Made by a program: the position numbers and the translations under genes. Below the pieces are notes generated by a model, which saw only the letters and a list, made by a program, of their open reading frames with translations, searched no databases and was not told the origin of the DNA. This document shows, piece after piece, positions 1-5,927 of a DNA stretch of 8,577 nucleotides. Position 1 is the first letter of the stretch; each line of letters starts with the position of its first letter. This stretch comes from Gammaproteobacteria bacterium (GTDB taxonomy: Bacteria > Pseudomonadota > Gammaproteobacteria > DSM-19610): the NCBI GenBank assembly GCA_030618475.1, contig JAUXDG010000105.1:1-8577 (forward strand), given 5' to 3'.

Positions 1-1
1 C

Positions 2-15
2 TTGATCCATATCAA
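2..15 (+). promoter_or_regulatory. FNR/Anr-type binding site upstream of hemN
   Basis: The sequence TTGATCCATATCAA matches the FNR/Anr consensus TTGAT-N4-ATCAA at every defined position. Its centre is about 41 bases upstream of a plausible transcription start near base 49-50, which is the usual place for a class II FNR-activated promoter. Anaerobic control of hemN by FNR or Anr is well known in gammaproteobacteria, so the site and the gene fit together. The match is direct; the regulation is inferred. Confidence 0.85.
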
Positions 16-36
16 CGCGCTCAGCGGGGGATAAGC

Positions 37-42
37 TAGACT
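37..42 (+). promoter_or_regulatory. Possible -10 element of the hemN promoter
   Basis: TAGACT matches four of six bases of TATAAT and lies where a -10 hexamer should be if the FNR box is centred near -41. No good -35 hexamer is visible, as expected for an activator-dependent promoter. It would give a 5' leader of about 20 bases before the TTG start. Confidence 0.35.
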
Positions 43-70
43 TAATCATTAAATTGCGGAGGTATGAACA

Positions 71-1447
71 TTGGAAACGGTCGAATTTGATGTCGATCTC
101 ATTCGCCGCTATGCCGGTAGTGGGCCGAGGTATACCTCGTATCCGACGGCGATGGAATTTTCACCCTCGGTGGGCGAGCAGGATTACATTGACTGGGTGC
201 GCGAGAGTAATATCAGCAGGCGTCCCCTGTCGTTATATGTACATATCCCGTTCTGTGCCCACGTGTGTTTTTACTGCGCCTGTAACAAGGTAGTCACCGC
301 GGATCGCAGCAAGGCAGAGCCCTACCTGGAAAGCCTGTATCGGGAGATTCGCCTGCAGGCTTCGCTGGTAGACCCCGACAGGCGGGTGGATCAGCTGCAC
401 TGGGGGGGGGGCACGCCCACTTTTCTCAGTGAAAAGCAGATGTGTGACTTGATGCGGGTGCTGGGTGAGAATTTTTACCTGCACGAAGACGACAGCGGTG
501 AATATTCCATCGAAATCGATCCGCGCGAGTTACGCGAAGATACCCTGCCGATACTGCGAGAGATCGGCTTTAACCGGGTGAGCCTGGGTGTGCAGGACTT
601 CAATCCCGAGGTGCAACAGGCCGTTCACAGGATTCAATCTGCGCAACAAACCCTGGACGCCATGAACCAGGCGCGGGAGCTGGGATTTCGCTCCATCAAT
701 ATCGACCTGATGTACGGATTGCCGCTGCAGACAGCGAAGAGCTTTTCAGACACACTGGACGGGGTCATTGAGGTACGCCCGGATCGTCTGTCGGTGTTTA
801 ACTATGCGCATTTGCCGGAACGCTTCAAACCGCAGCGTCGCATCAGCGCCGTTGACCTGCCCAGTGCCGATGAAAAACTCAATATCCTGTCTTTGACTAT
901 CGAAAAACTCACCGCTGCAGGCTACCAGTATATCGGCATGGATCATTTCGCGCTGGCCGATGACGAACTCTCCGAAGCACAACGCAACGGTAGCTTGCAC
1001 CGGAATTTCCAGGGTTACTCTACCCATTCGGATTCGGATCTGGTGGGGATGGGCGTCAGCGCTATCAGTGCCATGCCCGGCGGCTTCAGTCAGAATCACG
1101 TCAAGCTCGAAGACTACTACCGTGATCTGGAGGTACCCCGCCTGCCGGTTGCTCGTGGCGTGGCGTTGAATGAAGACGATCATCTGCGCGGTGAGGTCAT
1201 TCAGCAGCTGATCTGCAATAACACGCTGGAGACCGAACGCATCGAAAGCGAGTTTGGTATTGATTTCGACAGCTACTTCGCCGCTGAACTGAAACAGTTA
1301 AAGCTGATGACGCAGGACGGTCTGCTCAGGGTTGGCGATCATCGTATCGATGTCACCGCCAGGGGTCGTTTACTGATCCGTAATGTGTGCAAGGTGTTTG
1401 ATCACTACCGCGTCGAGCAGGAAGAGAAATTTTCCAAGATGATTTAG
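71..1447 (+). CDS. hemN: Oxygen-independent coproporphyrinogen III oxidase HemN
   Basis: This cytoplasmic radical-SAM enzyme converts coproporphyrinogen III to protoporphyrinogen IX by two oxidative decarboxylations without oxygen, a late step of heme synthesis. The 458 residues match the usual HemN length of about 457. The N-terminal SGPRYTSYPTA block is typical of true HemN. The iron-sulfur motif is C62, C66, C69, C71 (CX3CX2CXC), preceded by the SAM-contacting Y56, and the GGGTPT motif is at 112-117. Having the CXC fourth cysteine and this N-terminus favours HemN over the HemW-type paralogue. The start is a TTG: an in-frame TGA lies at 65-67, and GGAGG at 58-62 sits eight bases before it. 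The next in-frame Met, residue 28, would remove the conserved N-terminus. A perfect FNR box lies upstream. The GGG motif is encoded within a run of ten G. Confidence 0.97.
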   Translation: METVEFDVDLIRRYAGSGPRYTSYPTAMEFSPSVGEQDYIDWVRESNISRRPLSLYVHIPFCAHVCFYCACNKVVTADRSKAEPYLESLYREIRLQASLVDPDRRVDQLHWGGGTPTFLSEKQMCDLMRVLGENFYLHEDDSGEYSIEIDPRELREDTLPILREIGFNRVSLGVQDFNPEVQQAVHRIQSAQQTLDAMNQARELGFRSINIDLMYGLPLQTAKSFSDTLDGVIEVRPDRLSVFNYAHLPERFKPQRRISAVDLPSADEKLNILSLTIEKLTAAGYQYIGMDHFALADDELSEAQRNGSLHRNFQGYSTHSDSDLVGMGVSAISAMPGGFSQNHVKLEDYYRDLEVPRLPVARGVALNEDDHLRGEVIQQLICNNTLETERIESEFGIDFDSYFAAELKQLKLMTQDGLLRVGDHRIDVTARGRLLIRNVCKVFDHYRVEQEEKFSKMI

Positions 1448-1462
1448 TGCTCTATCCCTGGG

Positions 1463-1496
1463 CACAAAGGGCACTGATTCCTTGATGCCCTTTGTG
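1463..1496. repeat. Inverted repeat made of CACAAAGGG-type units after hemN
   Basis: CACAAAGGGCA (1463-1473) and TGCCCTTTGTG (1486-1496) form a perfect 11-bp stem with a 12-base loop, 15 bases after the hemN stop. No T-run follows on either strand, so it is not a standard intrinsic terminator. The right arm, extended to 1498, shares an exact 13-mer (TGCCCTTTGTGGT) with 3158-3170. The hairpin is therefore a member of the repeat family found between aroC and the MFS gene. Confidence 0.7.
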
Positions 1497-1517
1497 GTTA
1501 GTGTGTTGATAATTTCA

Positions 1518-1534
1518 GGTGCAGTGCCTGCACC
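1518..1534. terminator. GC-rich hairpin between convergent hemN and the 62-residue gene
   Basis: GGTGCAG (1518-1524) and CTGCACC (1528-1534) form a perfect 7-bp stem with a TGC loop. It lies between two convergent genes, eight bases beyond the stop of the minus-strand gene, where a shared terminator is expected. There is no clear T-tract on either side, so the terminator call is tentative. Confidence 0.35.
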
Positions 1535-1542
1535 GGCCAGCA

Positions 1543-1731
1543 TCAGTCCTTATGCCGGTAAATCAGTCCGGGTTCAACCAGTAGTTCATTTTCACTGAGA
1601 CGGTCCAGTGGGAATCCGTCGTCTTCATAACGAGCAATGCGGTCGAATACATAGGGTTGGTCCTGGACTTCAATGGATTCAAAAATCGGCTTGCCCAGGT
1701 AGTTGCCGATAGCATGACAACGATAGCTCAC
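1543..1731 (-). CDS. Hypothetical 62-residue protein
   Basis: I do not recognise this protein as a named family. It is 62 residues, acidic and soluble, with no signal peptide or membrane segment. Visible features are an opening MSYRCHAIGNYLG, an aromatic and charged middle (PYVFDRIARYEDDGF) and an end of ENELLVEPGLIYRHKD. The start is GTG at 1731, preceded by a strong purine-rich ribosome site (AAAGGGGGG, 1746 down to 1738) six bases away. It converges on hemN, diverges from aroC, and overlaps neither. The good ribosome site and clean placement support a real gene. The function is unknown; a small regulatory or accessory protein is one possibility, without direct evidence. Confidence 0.7.
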   Translation of the reverse strand: MSYRCHAIGNYLGKPIFESIEVQDQPYVFDRIARYEDDGFPLDRLSENELLVEPGLIYRHKD

Positions 1732-1744
1732 GTTTTGCCCCCCT

Positions 1745-1759
1745 TTGATATGGCATCAA
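1745..1759. promoter_or_regulatory. Palindrome in the leader of the 62-residue gene
   Basis: TTGATATGGCATCAA has the two half-sites of an FNR box, TTGAT and ATCAA, separated by five bases rather than four. It lies 14 bases before the GTG start of the minus-strand gene and next to a possible -10 on that strand (CATAAT, 1764 down to 1759). It could be an operator; the spacing argues against ordinary FNR binding. Confidence 0.25.
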
Positions 1760-1827
1760 TTATGTGAAGTTCTCATGTTGGATAACGGCGTTACGTCGCA
1801 AGCCTTTAATTGTGGCGCAGCGGGGAA

Positions 1828-1855
1828 TTCTCATGGCTTCAAACTCCTGTACAAT
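1828..1855 (+). promoter_or_regulatory. Probable aroC promoter
   Basis: TACAAT at 1850-1855 matches five of six bases of the -10 consensus. A weak -35, TTCTCA at 1828-1833, lies 16 bases upstream. Transcription would begin around 1861-1863, immediately before the aroC ATG at 1864, leaving almost no 5' leader. The -10 is the strong part of this call. Confidence 0.55.
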
Positions 1856-1863
1856 AGCCCGCT

Positions 1864-2964
1864 ATGTCAGGAAACAGCATCGGAAAACTCTTTACAGTCA
1901 CCAGCTTCGGTGAAAGTCACGGACCCGCCATCGGCTGTATCGTGGATGGCTGCCCGCCGGGCATGGCCTTGTCAGAGTCCGATCTGCAGCACGATCTGGA
2001 TCGCCGCAAACCCGGCAAATCCCGCCATACCACCCAGCGCCGCGAGTCCGATGAAGTGCAGATTCTCTCGGGGGTGTTCGAAGGCAGGACCACCGGTACA
2101 CCCATCGGCCTGATCATCCACAATACCGACCAGCGTTCCAAGGATTACTCCAAAATCATGGATCGCTTCCGGCCCGGGCATGCGGACTATACCTACCAGC
2201 AGAAATTCGGCTTGCGGGATTACCGCGGTGGCGGCCGTTCCTCGGCCCGCGAGACGGCGATGCGGGTAGCCGCCGGTGGTATTGCCAAGCAATATCTGAA
2301 GCAGAAACTGGGTGTCGAAATCCGCGGTTACCTGTCACAGCTGGGGCCGATCGAGCTGGCGCTGAAGGATTGGTCCAGTGTGGAGGATAACCCGTTCTTT
2401 TGTCCTGACCCGGAGCGGGTGCCGGAGCTTGAAAATTACATGGACGCATTGCGCCGGGACGGCAATTCGATCGGTGCGCGTGTGAACGTGGTAGCCAGCG
2501 GCATGCCCGTCGGTCTGGGTGAACCCGTATTCGACCGCCTGGATGCGGATATTGCCCATGCCATGGTGAGTATCAACGCGGTGAAGGGCGTTGAGATCGG
2601 CGCCGGTTTCGGCAGCGTTGTCCAGAAGGGTACCGAACACCGCGATGAGATAACGCCGCAGGGATTTTTGAGCAACCATGCCGGCGGCGTACTGGGCGGG
2701 ATTTCCTCCGGGCAGGATATTCTGGTCAGCATTGCGCTCAAACCAACCTCCAGTCTGCGTTTGCCGGGGCAGTCGGTCAACCTGGGCGGTGATCCCGTTG
2801 AAGTGGTTACCACCGGACGCCACGATCCCTGTGTCGGCATCCGTGCAACCCCGATTGCCGAAGCCATGCTGGCGATTGTGCTGATGGATCATTACCTGCG
2901 GCACAGGGCACAGAATGCGGATGTGGAGTCCGGGACACCGGTGATTCCAGCCAGCACAGACTGA
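1864..2964 (+). CDS. aroC: Chorismate synthase AroC
   Basis: This enzyme catalyses the last shikimate-pathway step, turning 5-enolpyruvylshikimate 3-phosphate into chorismate with reduced FMN; it works in the cytoplasm as a tetramer. All three family signatures are present: GESHGPAIGCIVDG (16-29) including H19, RPGHADYTY (103-111) with H106 followed by GGGRSSARET (122-131), and GRHDPCVGIRATP (318-330). The length of 366 residues is close to the usual 360. The start is certain because MSGNSIGKLFTVTSFGESHG aligns with the known N-terminus and an in-frame TAG lies at 1855-1857. No Shine-Dalgarno sequence precedes it, and a TACAAT box ends only eight bases upstream, so the mRNA may be leaderless. 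A 340-base repeat-rich gap separates it from the next gene. Confidence 0.98.
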   Translation: MSGNSIGKLFTVTSFGESHGPAIGCIVDGCPPGMALSESDLQHDLDRRKPGKSRHTTQRRESDEVQILSGVFEGRTTGTPIGLIIHNTDQRSKDYSKIMDRFRPGHADYTYQQKFGLRDYRGGGRSSARETAMRVAAGGIAKQYLKQKLGVEIRGYLSQLGPIELALKDWSSVEDNPFFCPDPERVPELENYMDALRRDGNSIGARVNVVASGMPVGLGEPVFDRLDADIAHAMVSINAVKGVEIGAGFGSVVQKGTEHRDEITPQGFLSNHAGGVLGGISSGQDILVSIALKPTSSLRLPGQSVNLGGDPVEVVTTGRHDPCVGIRATPIAEAMLAIVLMDHYLRHRAQNADVESGTPVIPASTD

Positions 2965-2971
2965 GAAACTG

Positions 2972-2990
2972 CCACGGAATAACACGGAAG
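2972..2990 (+). repeat. CCACGGAAT-type repeat, left copy
   Basis: CCACGGAATAACACGGAAG contains two spaced CACGGAA units. A degenerate inverted counterpart (GTGCGGCTCCGTGG) is at 3263-3276, just before the MFS gene. Together they bracket the inner repeat blocks. The inverted match is exact over only about seven bases (CCACGGA/TCCGTGG). Confidence 0.5.
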
Positions 2991-3027
2991 TCTGGCTTGC
3001 CTGGATTTCTCGCAAGCTTAAGCTTAA

Positions 3028-3048
3028 CCACGAAGGACACGAAGGCAC
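3028..3048 (+). repeat. Tandem CACGAAGG units, left arm
   Basis: Two tandem 9-base units of the form CACGAAGGN (CACGAAGGA, CACGAAGGC) follow CTTAAC. This is the inverted partner of the two blocks at 3143-3169 and 3219-3236. It matches the reverse complement of the second at 16 of 18 positions. Confidence 0.7.
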
Positions 3049-3142
3049 AACATGTTAGGTAATGACCGCAATAGATCTGTTAGGCACAGGCTGTTACCTG
3101 AGAACCCGGCGGATGAAACGGGAAATTCCTTATCTCTGCAAT

Positions 3143-3169
3143 CCTTCGTGACCTTTGTGCCCTTTGTGG
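3143..3169 (+). repeat. Three tandem CCTTYGTGN units
   Basis: Three consecutive 9-base units are visible: CCTTCGTGA, CCTTTGTGC and CCTTTGTGG. They are the inverted form of the units at 3028-3048, and in RNA most differences between the two arms are G-U wobbles. The 13-mer TGCCCTTTGTGGT at 3158-3170 also occurs exactly at 1486-1498 after hemN. Confidence 0.75.
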
Positions 3170-3218
3170 TGAGGAATTCGGGGTAGGGGTAACTCTGGAA
3201 ACCATTTTAATTTTAATT

Positions 3219-3236
3219 CCCTCGTGTCCTTTGTGG
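3219..3236 (+). repeat. Two CCTTTGTG-type units, second right arm
   Basis: The units CCCTCGTGT and CCTTTGTGG repeat the pattern of 3143-3169. Both right-hand blocks could pair with the single left block at 3028-3048, but not at the same time. Confidence 0.6.
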
Positions 3237-3304
3237 TGGCCAATACGCGCCTGGAATTTTTTGTGCGGCTCCGTGGCGATTAGATTGGACGTCTGCTGAC
3301 TGTC

Positions 3305-4435
3305 ATGTACTGGCGCCTGTCCGGGTTCTATTTCTTTTATTTCGCCGCGCTCGGCGCGCTGATTCCGTATTGGGGACTGTATCTCAAGTCGCTGGGCTTC
3401 GGGGTGGTGGAGATCGGCGAACTGGTGGCCATTATCATGGCGACCAAGATTATCGCGCCCAACATCTGGGGCTGGATTGCCGATCATACCGGCCGGCGCA
3501 TGCGGATTGTGCGTATTGCCTGCCTGCTCGCGACGCTTAGCTTTGCCGGTGTCTTTATCGGGCACGGCTACTGGCTGCTGGTGCTGGTGATGTCGCTGTT
3601 CAGCTTTTTCTGGAATGCCGCACTGCCTCAGTTCGAGGCCACCACCCTCAACCACCTGGGTACCGAGACCCATCGCTACAGCAGTATCCGTTTATGGGGG
3701 TCGATCGGATTTATTGTCGCGGTTGCCGGGTTGGGCGGCATTTTCGAACGAACCGGAACCGGGATGTTGCCCACCGTACTGCTTGTCCTGTTTGCCGGGA
3801 TCTGGATTGCCAGCCTGCTGGTGCCGGAGCGCAGTACGCCTCACCCGCAGGTCGATAACGAACCGTTGCGAAAAGTGTTGACGCAGCCTGCCGTGGTTTC
3901 ATTTTTACTGGTCTGCTTTCTGGTGCAGGCCAGCCATGGCCCTTATTACACTTTTTACAGTCTTTACCTGGCCGCGCACGATTACAGCGAAAGCGCCATA
4001 GGGCAATTGTGGGCTCTGGGGGTGGTGGCGGAAATCGGTGTTTTTCTGAAGATGCATGGCTGGCTGCCACGATTCGGGGCACGCCGCCTGCTGCTGGTTG
4101 CCACGCTGTTGACAACCTTGCGCTGGATACTGATCGCCTTGTTTGTCGATCAGTTATGGATCATGATCTTCGCACAGACACTGCACGCTGCCAGTTTCGG
4201 TGTCTATCATGCGGTAGCGATTCATCTTACCCATCAACTGTTCACGGGTCGCCACCAGGGCCGTGGTCAGGCGCTGTACAGCAGTCTGAGTTTCGGAGCA
4301 GGCGGTGCTGCGGGCAGCCTGATTGCCGGTTACCTGTGGGAGGGTGCCGGCGCCCAGTGGATGTATGCGGCGGCTGCCGCAACGGCTGCGCTGGCAGGGC
4401 TGATTGCATGGCGCGGCATTGAGCGCCATGCGTAG
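3305..4435 (+). CDS. MFS transporter, HcaT-like (PPP family)
   Basis: This is an inner-membrane major facilitator superfamily carrier, probably a proton symporter or exporter of a small organic compound. Its 376 residues and hydrophobic pattern fit 12 membrane helices with a cytoplasmic loop near 174-195. The helix 2-3 motif A is visible as GWIADHTGRRMRI (56-68), and RYSSIRLWGSIGF (124-136) is typical of the phenylpropionate permease (HcaT) branch; E. coli HcaT is 379 residues. The ATG is the first usual start after an in-frame TAG at 3281-3283; the ribosome site before it is weak. It follows aroC in the same direction, an order I recall from Pseudomonas aeruginosa (PA1681-PA1682), so an aromatic metabolite is a reasonable substrate guess. 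The true substrate cannot be read from the sequence. A possible operon partner starts 43 bases downstream. Confidence 0.88.
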   Translation: MYWRLSGFYFFYFAALGALIPYWGLYLKSLGFGVVEIGELVAIIMATKIIAPNIWGWIADHTGRRMRIVRIACLLATLSFAGVFIGHGYWLLVLVMSLFSFFWNAALPQFEATTLNHLGTETHRYSSIRLWGSIGFIVAVAGLGGIFERTGTGMLPTVLLVLFAGIWIASLLVPERSTPHPQVDNEPLRKVLTQPAVVSFLLVCFLVQASHGPYYTFYSLYLAAHDYSESAIGQLWALGVVAEIGVFLKMHGWLPRFGARRLLLVATLLTTLRWILIALFVDQLWIMIFAQTLHAASFGVYHAVAIHLTHQLFTGRHQGRGQALYSSLSFGAGGAAGSLIAGYLWEGAGAQWMYAAAAATAALAGLIAWRGIERHA

Positions 4436-4478
4436 ATGCGAAGGATACCTGGAATTACTGTCATAAGGGCTGATAGAC

Positions 4479-5663
4479 ATGTACAGGCTGTTATGGTTTT
4501 TGGTAATGCTTCCGGCGCTTGTAGAGGCCTACGATACCCGCCTGTCCGGTTTTGTCGCTGCCGAGCTGCGTGGATTCGTCAATGACTCGCAGTTCGATGA
4601 TCAGTTTGACGGTCTGCAGCCTTCAGTGATTATTCAGCCCGAGTGGACGGTTCTTCCTGAAGAAGGGGATGACCAGATCAGTTTTATCCCTTTTGCCAGG
4701 CTCGACAGCCGTGACAGCCGACGCACCCATTTTGACATTCGCGAAGCCTACTGGCTGCACGTCGATGCCGAGTACGAGTTGCTGGTGGGGGTCAACCGGG
4801 TTTTCTGGGGCGTGGCTGAATCCCGTCATCTGGTCGACATTATCAACCAGACCGACTTTGTGGAAGATGTCGACCGCGAGGACAAGCTGGGGCAGCCGAT
4901 GATTAATCTCGCTACCCAGCAGGACTGGGGTTCGCTCGAGCTGTTCGTGATGCCCTGGTTCAGGGAGCGGACCTTTCCGGGTAAAGACGGGCGTCTGCGT
5001 TTCCCGCTGGTGACGGATGGCGACCCGGACTACGACGCCAGCAATGATCAGCACCACGTGGATGTTGCGCTACGCTATTCCCACTATGCCGGTGAATGGG
5101 ACTTCGGTGTTCATTATTTTAATGGCAGCGGGCGGGAACCGAGATTTCTCGTCAACGATAATGGCACACGGCTGGTGCCTTTCTACGACCTCATCGAACA
5201 GGTCGGAACGGATATTCAGTTCACCCATGAGGGCTGGTTGTGGAAATTTGAAGGGCTCTGGCGTTCGCAGAACAGTGATCATTTCTGGGCCACAGTCGGA
5301 GGATTTGAATATACGCTCTACCAGATTGTCGACTCGAACGCCGATCTCGGCCTGTTGCTTGAATATTCCTGGGACGGCCGCGATGACGATCCGGCCGAGG
5401 CTCCCCCCATCCTGTTCGACGATGACTTTTTCATGGGTACGCGCCTGACACTGAATGATGTACAGAATTCCGAGTTGCTGGCCGGGTTTGTTATCGATCG
5501 CGATACCCACGCTTCCCAGCTGTCGGTTGAAGCCGAACGCAGGCTGGACAATCACTGGAAGCTGGAACTGGAAAGCCGCTGGTTTCTCAATTCAGGCAGC
5601 GATGTGGCGGTGGCATTCAAGAAGGACAGCAATGTGACATTGCGGCTGGCGCGTTATTTCTAG
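4479..5663 (+). CDS. Probable outer-membrane beta-barrel protein, unnamed family
   Basis: I do not recognise a named family. The 394-residue protein begins with a signal peptide (MYRLLWFLVMLPALVEA, likely cut after A17). It then shows alternating aromatic and polar residues typical of beta strands, and it ends in phenylalanine (LRLARYF), the usual C-terminal signal for outer-membrane barrel insertion. It is rich in Asp, Glu and Trp with no cysteine-based lipobox. A striking block at about residues 103-126 (VNRVFWGVAESRHLVDIINQ, then TDFV) recalls the WG...D.INP.D block of other barrel families such as DUF1302, which is only a distant analogy. The ATG follows an in-frame TAA at 4464-4466 and AAGGG at 4465-4469. 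It starts 43 bases after the MFS gene, so they are probably cotranscribed. A porin-like or envelope role is inferred; the substrate is unknown. Confidence 0.8.
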   Translation: MYRLLWFLVMLPALVEAYDTRLSGFVAAELRGFVNDSQFDDQFDGLQPSVIIQPEWTVLPEEGDDQISFIPFARLDSRDSRRTHFDIREAYWLHVDAEYELLVGVNRVFWGVAESRHLVDIINQTDFVEDVDREDKLGQPMINLATQQDWGSLELFVMPWFRERTFPGKDGRLRFPLVTDGDPDYDASNDQHHVDVALRYSHYAGEWDFGVHYFNGSGREPRFLVNDNGTRLVPFYDLIEQVGTDIQFTHEGWLWKFEGLWRSQNSDHFWATVGGFEYTLYQIVDSNADLGLLLEYSWDGRDDDPAEAPPILFDDDFFMGTRLTLNDVQNSELLAGFVIDRDTHASQLSVEAERRLDNHWKLELESRWFLNSGSDVAVAFKKDSNVTLRLARYF

Positions 5664-5664
5664 C

Positions 5665-5690
5665 GAGACCAAGTCTCAGACTGACGAGAC
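5665..5690. terminator. Alternative GAGAC/GTCTC hairpins after the barrel gene
   Basis: GAGAC (5665-5669), GTCTC (5673-5677) and a second GAGAC (5686-5690) start right after the stop codon. The middle arm can pair with either neighbour. The stems are five base pairs and lack a T-run, so termination is only possible. Confidence 0.25.
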
Positions 5691-5774
5691 GTGAAGATCC
5701 GTTTAATCTCTCTTGAAGAACTTAACTCCTGGCACATTGATATTTGGGGAGGCACCCTGGGCAACAGGTTACAC

Positions 5775-5832
5775 CTGTAGGGCCGAATTTATTCGGCCGG
5801 TCTCGATCGGTCGAATAAATTCGACCCTACAG
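5775..5832. repeat. REPIN-like element: two inverted GTAG-type REPs
   Basis: The left unit is GTAG (5777-5780) followed by the perfect palindrome GGCCGAAT-TT-ATTCGGCC (5781-5798). The right unit is GGTCGAAT-AA-ATTCGACC (5809-5826) followed by CTAC (5827-5830), the same design in reverse. A GTAG tetranucleotide before a palindrome is the known mark of REP sequences handled by RAYT (REP-associated tyrosine transposase) proteins, and an inverted pair is a REPIN. The two units differ by paired changes that keep each hairpin intact (C5783:G5796 against T5811:A5824). No RAYT gene is in the window. Confidence 0.85.
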
Positions 5833-5870
5833 TTCTTCTCCGACTCTTGACCGCGCAGTGGGGTGAGGTG

Positions 5871-5927
5871 CTCGCAAAGACGCAGAGACGCGAAGGATTT
5901 TCTTGGCGGGCTTTGCGACTTTGCGAG
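5871..5927. repeat. CGCAAAG-type inverted repeat
   Basis: CTCGCAAAGACGCAGAG (5871-5887) pairs with CTTTGCGACTTTGCGAG (5911-5927): 17-base arms with two mismatches and a 23-base spacer. Each arm consists of near-repeated 7-8-base units (CGCAAAG, CGCAGAG). It resembles intergenic repeats seen in many environmental bacteria, whose function I do not know. Confidence 0.65.

Larger units (their letters stand above)
2965..3304. other. Intergenic region built of nested repeats
   Basis: No convincing gene lies in these 340 bases. They hold an outer pair of CCACGG-type motifs (2972-2990 and 3262-3276) and an inner set of 9-base units in opposite orientations (3028-3048 against 3143-3169 and 3219-3236). 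An AT-rich patch (TTTTAATTTTAATT, 3205-3218) lies between the two right-hand blocks and might help a promoter of the MFS gene. I see no intrinsic terminator with a T-run after aroC. Confidence 0.7.

Noticed and set aside
64..90. Eight-codon frame from ATG at 64 overlapping the hemN start, a possible upstream peptide
   Set aside because: The GGAGG site ends only one base before this ATG, too close for initiation, while its distance suits the TTG at 71.
746..1183. Minus-strand open frame of 145 residues opposite hemN
   Set aside because: It is a shadow of the conserved hemN frame with no independent ribosome site or motif.
1745..2113. Plus-strand frame of 122 residues overlapping the aroC start
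   Set aside because: Most of it is aroC read in another frame, and the aroC signatures leave no doubt about the true frame.
2335..3048. Long minus-strand open frame of 237 residues opposite aroC
   Set aside because: It lies mostly opposite a certain gene in GC-rich DNA, has no recognisable domain, and its start falls in repeats.
3028..3236. Clustered repeats as a possible CRISPR array
   Set aside because: Units are only nine bases, lie in both orientations, and lack regular unique spacers; no cas gene is present.
3080..3673. Minus-strand open frame of 197 residues across the repeat gap and the MFS N-terminus
   Set aside because: It overlaps a clear MFS gene, its N-terminal half lies opposite that gene, its C-terminal part is translated repeat sequence, and it has no family features.
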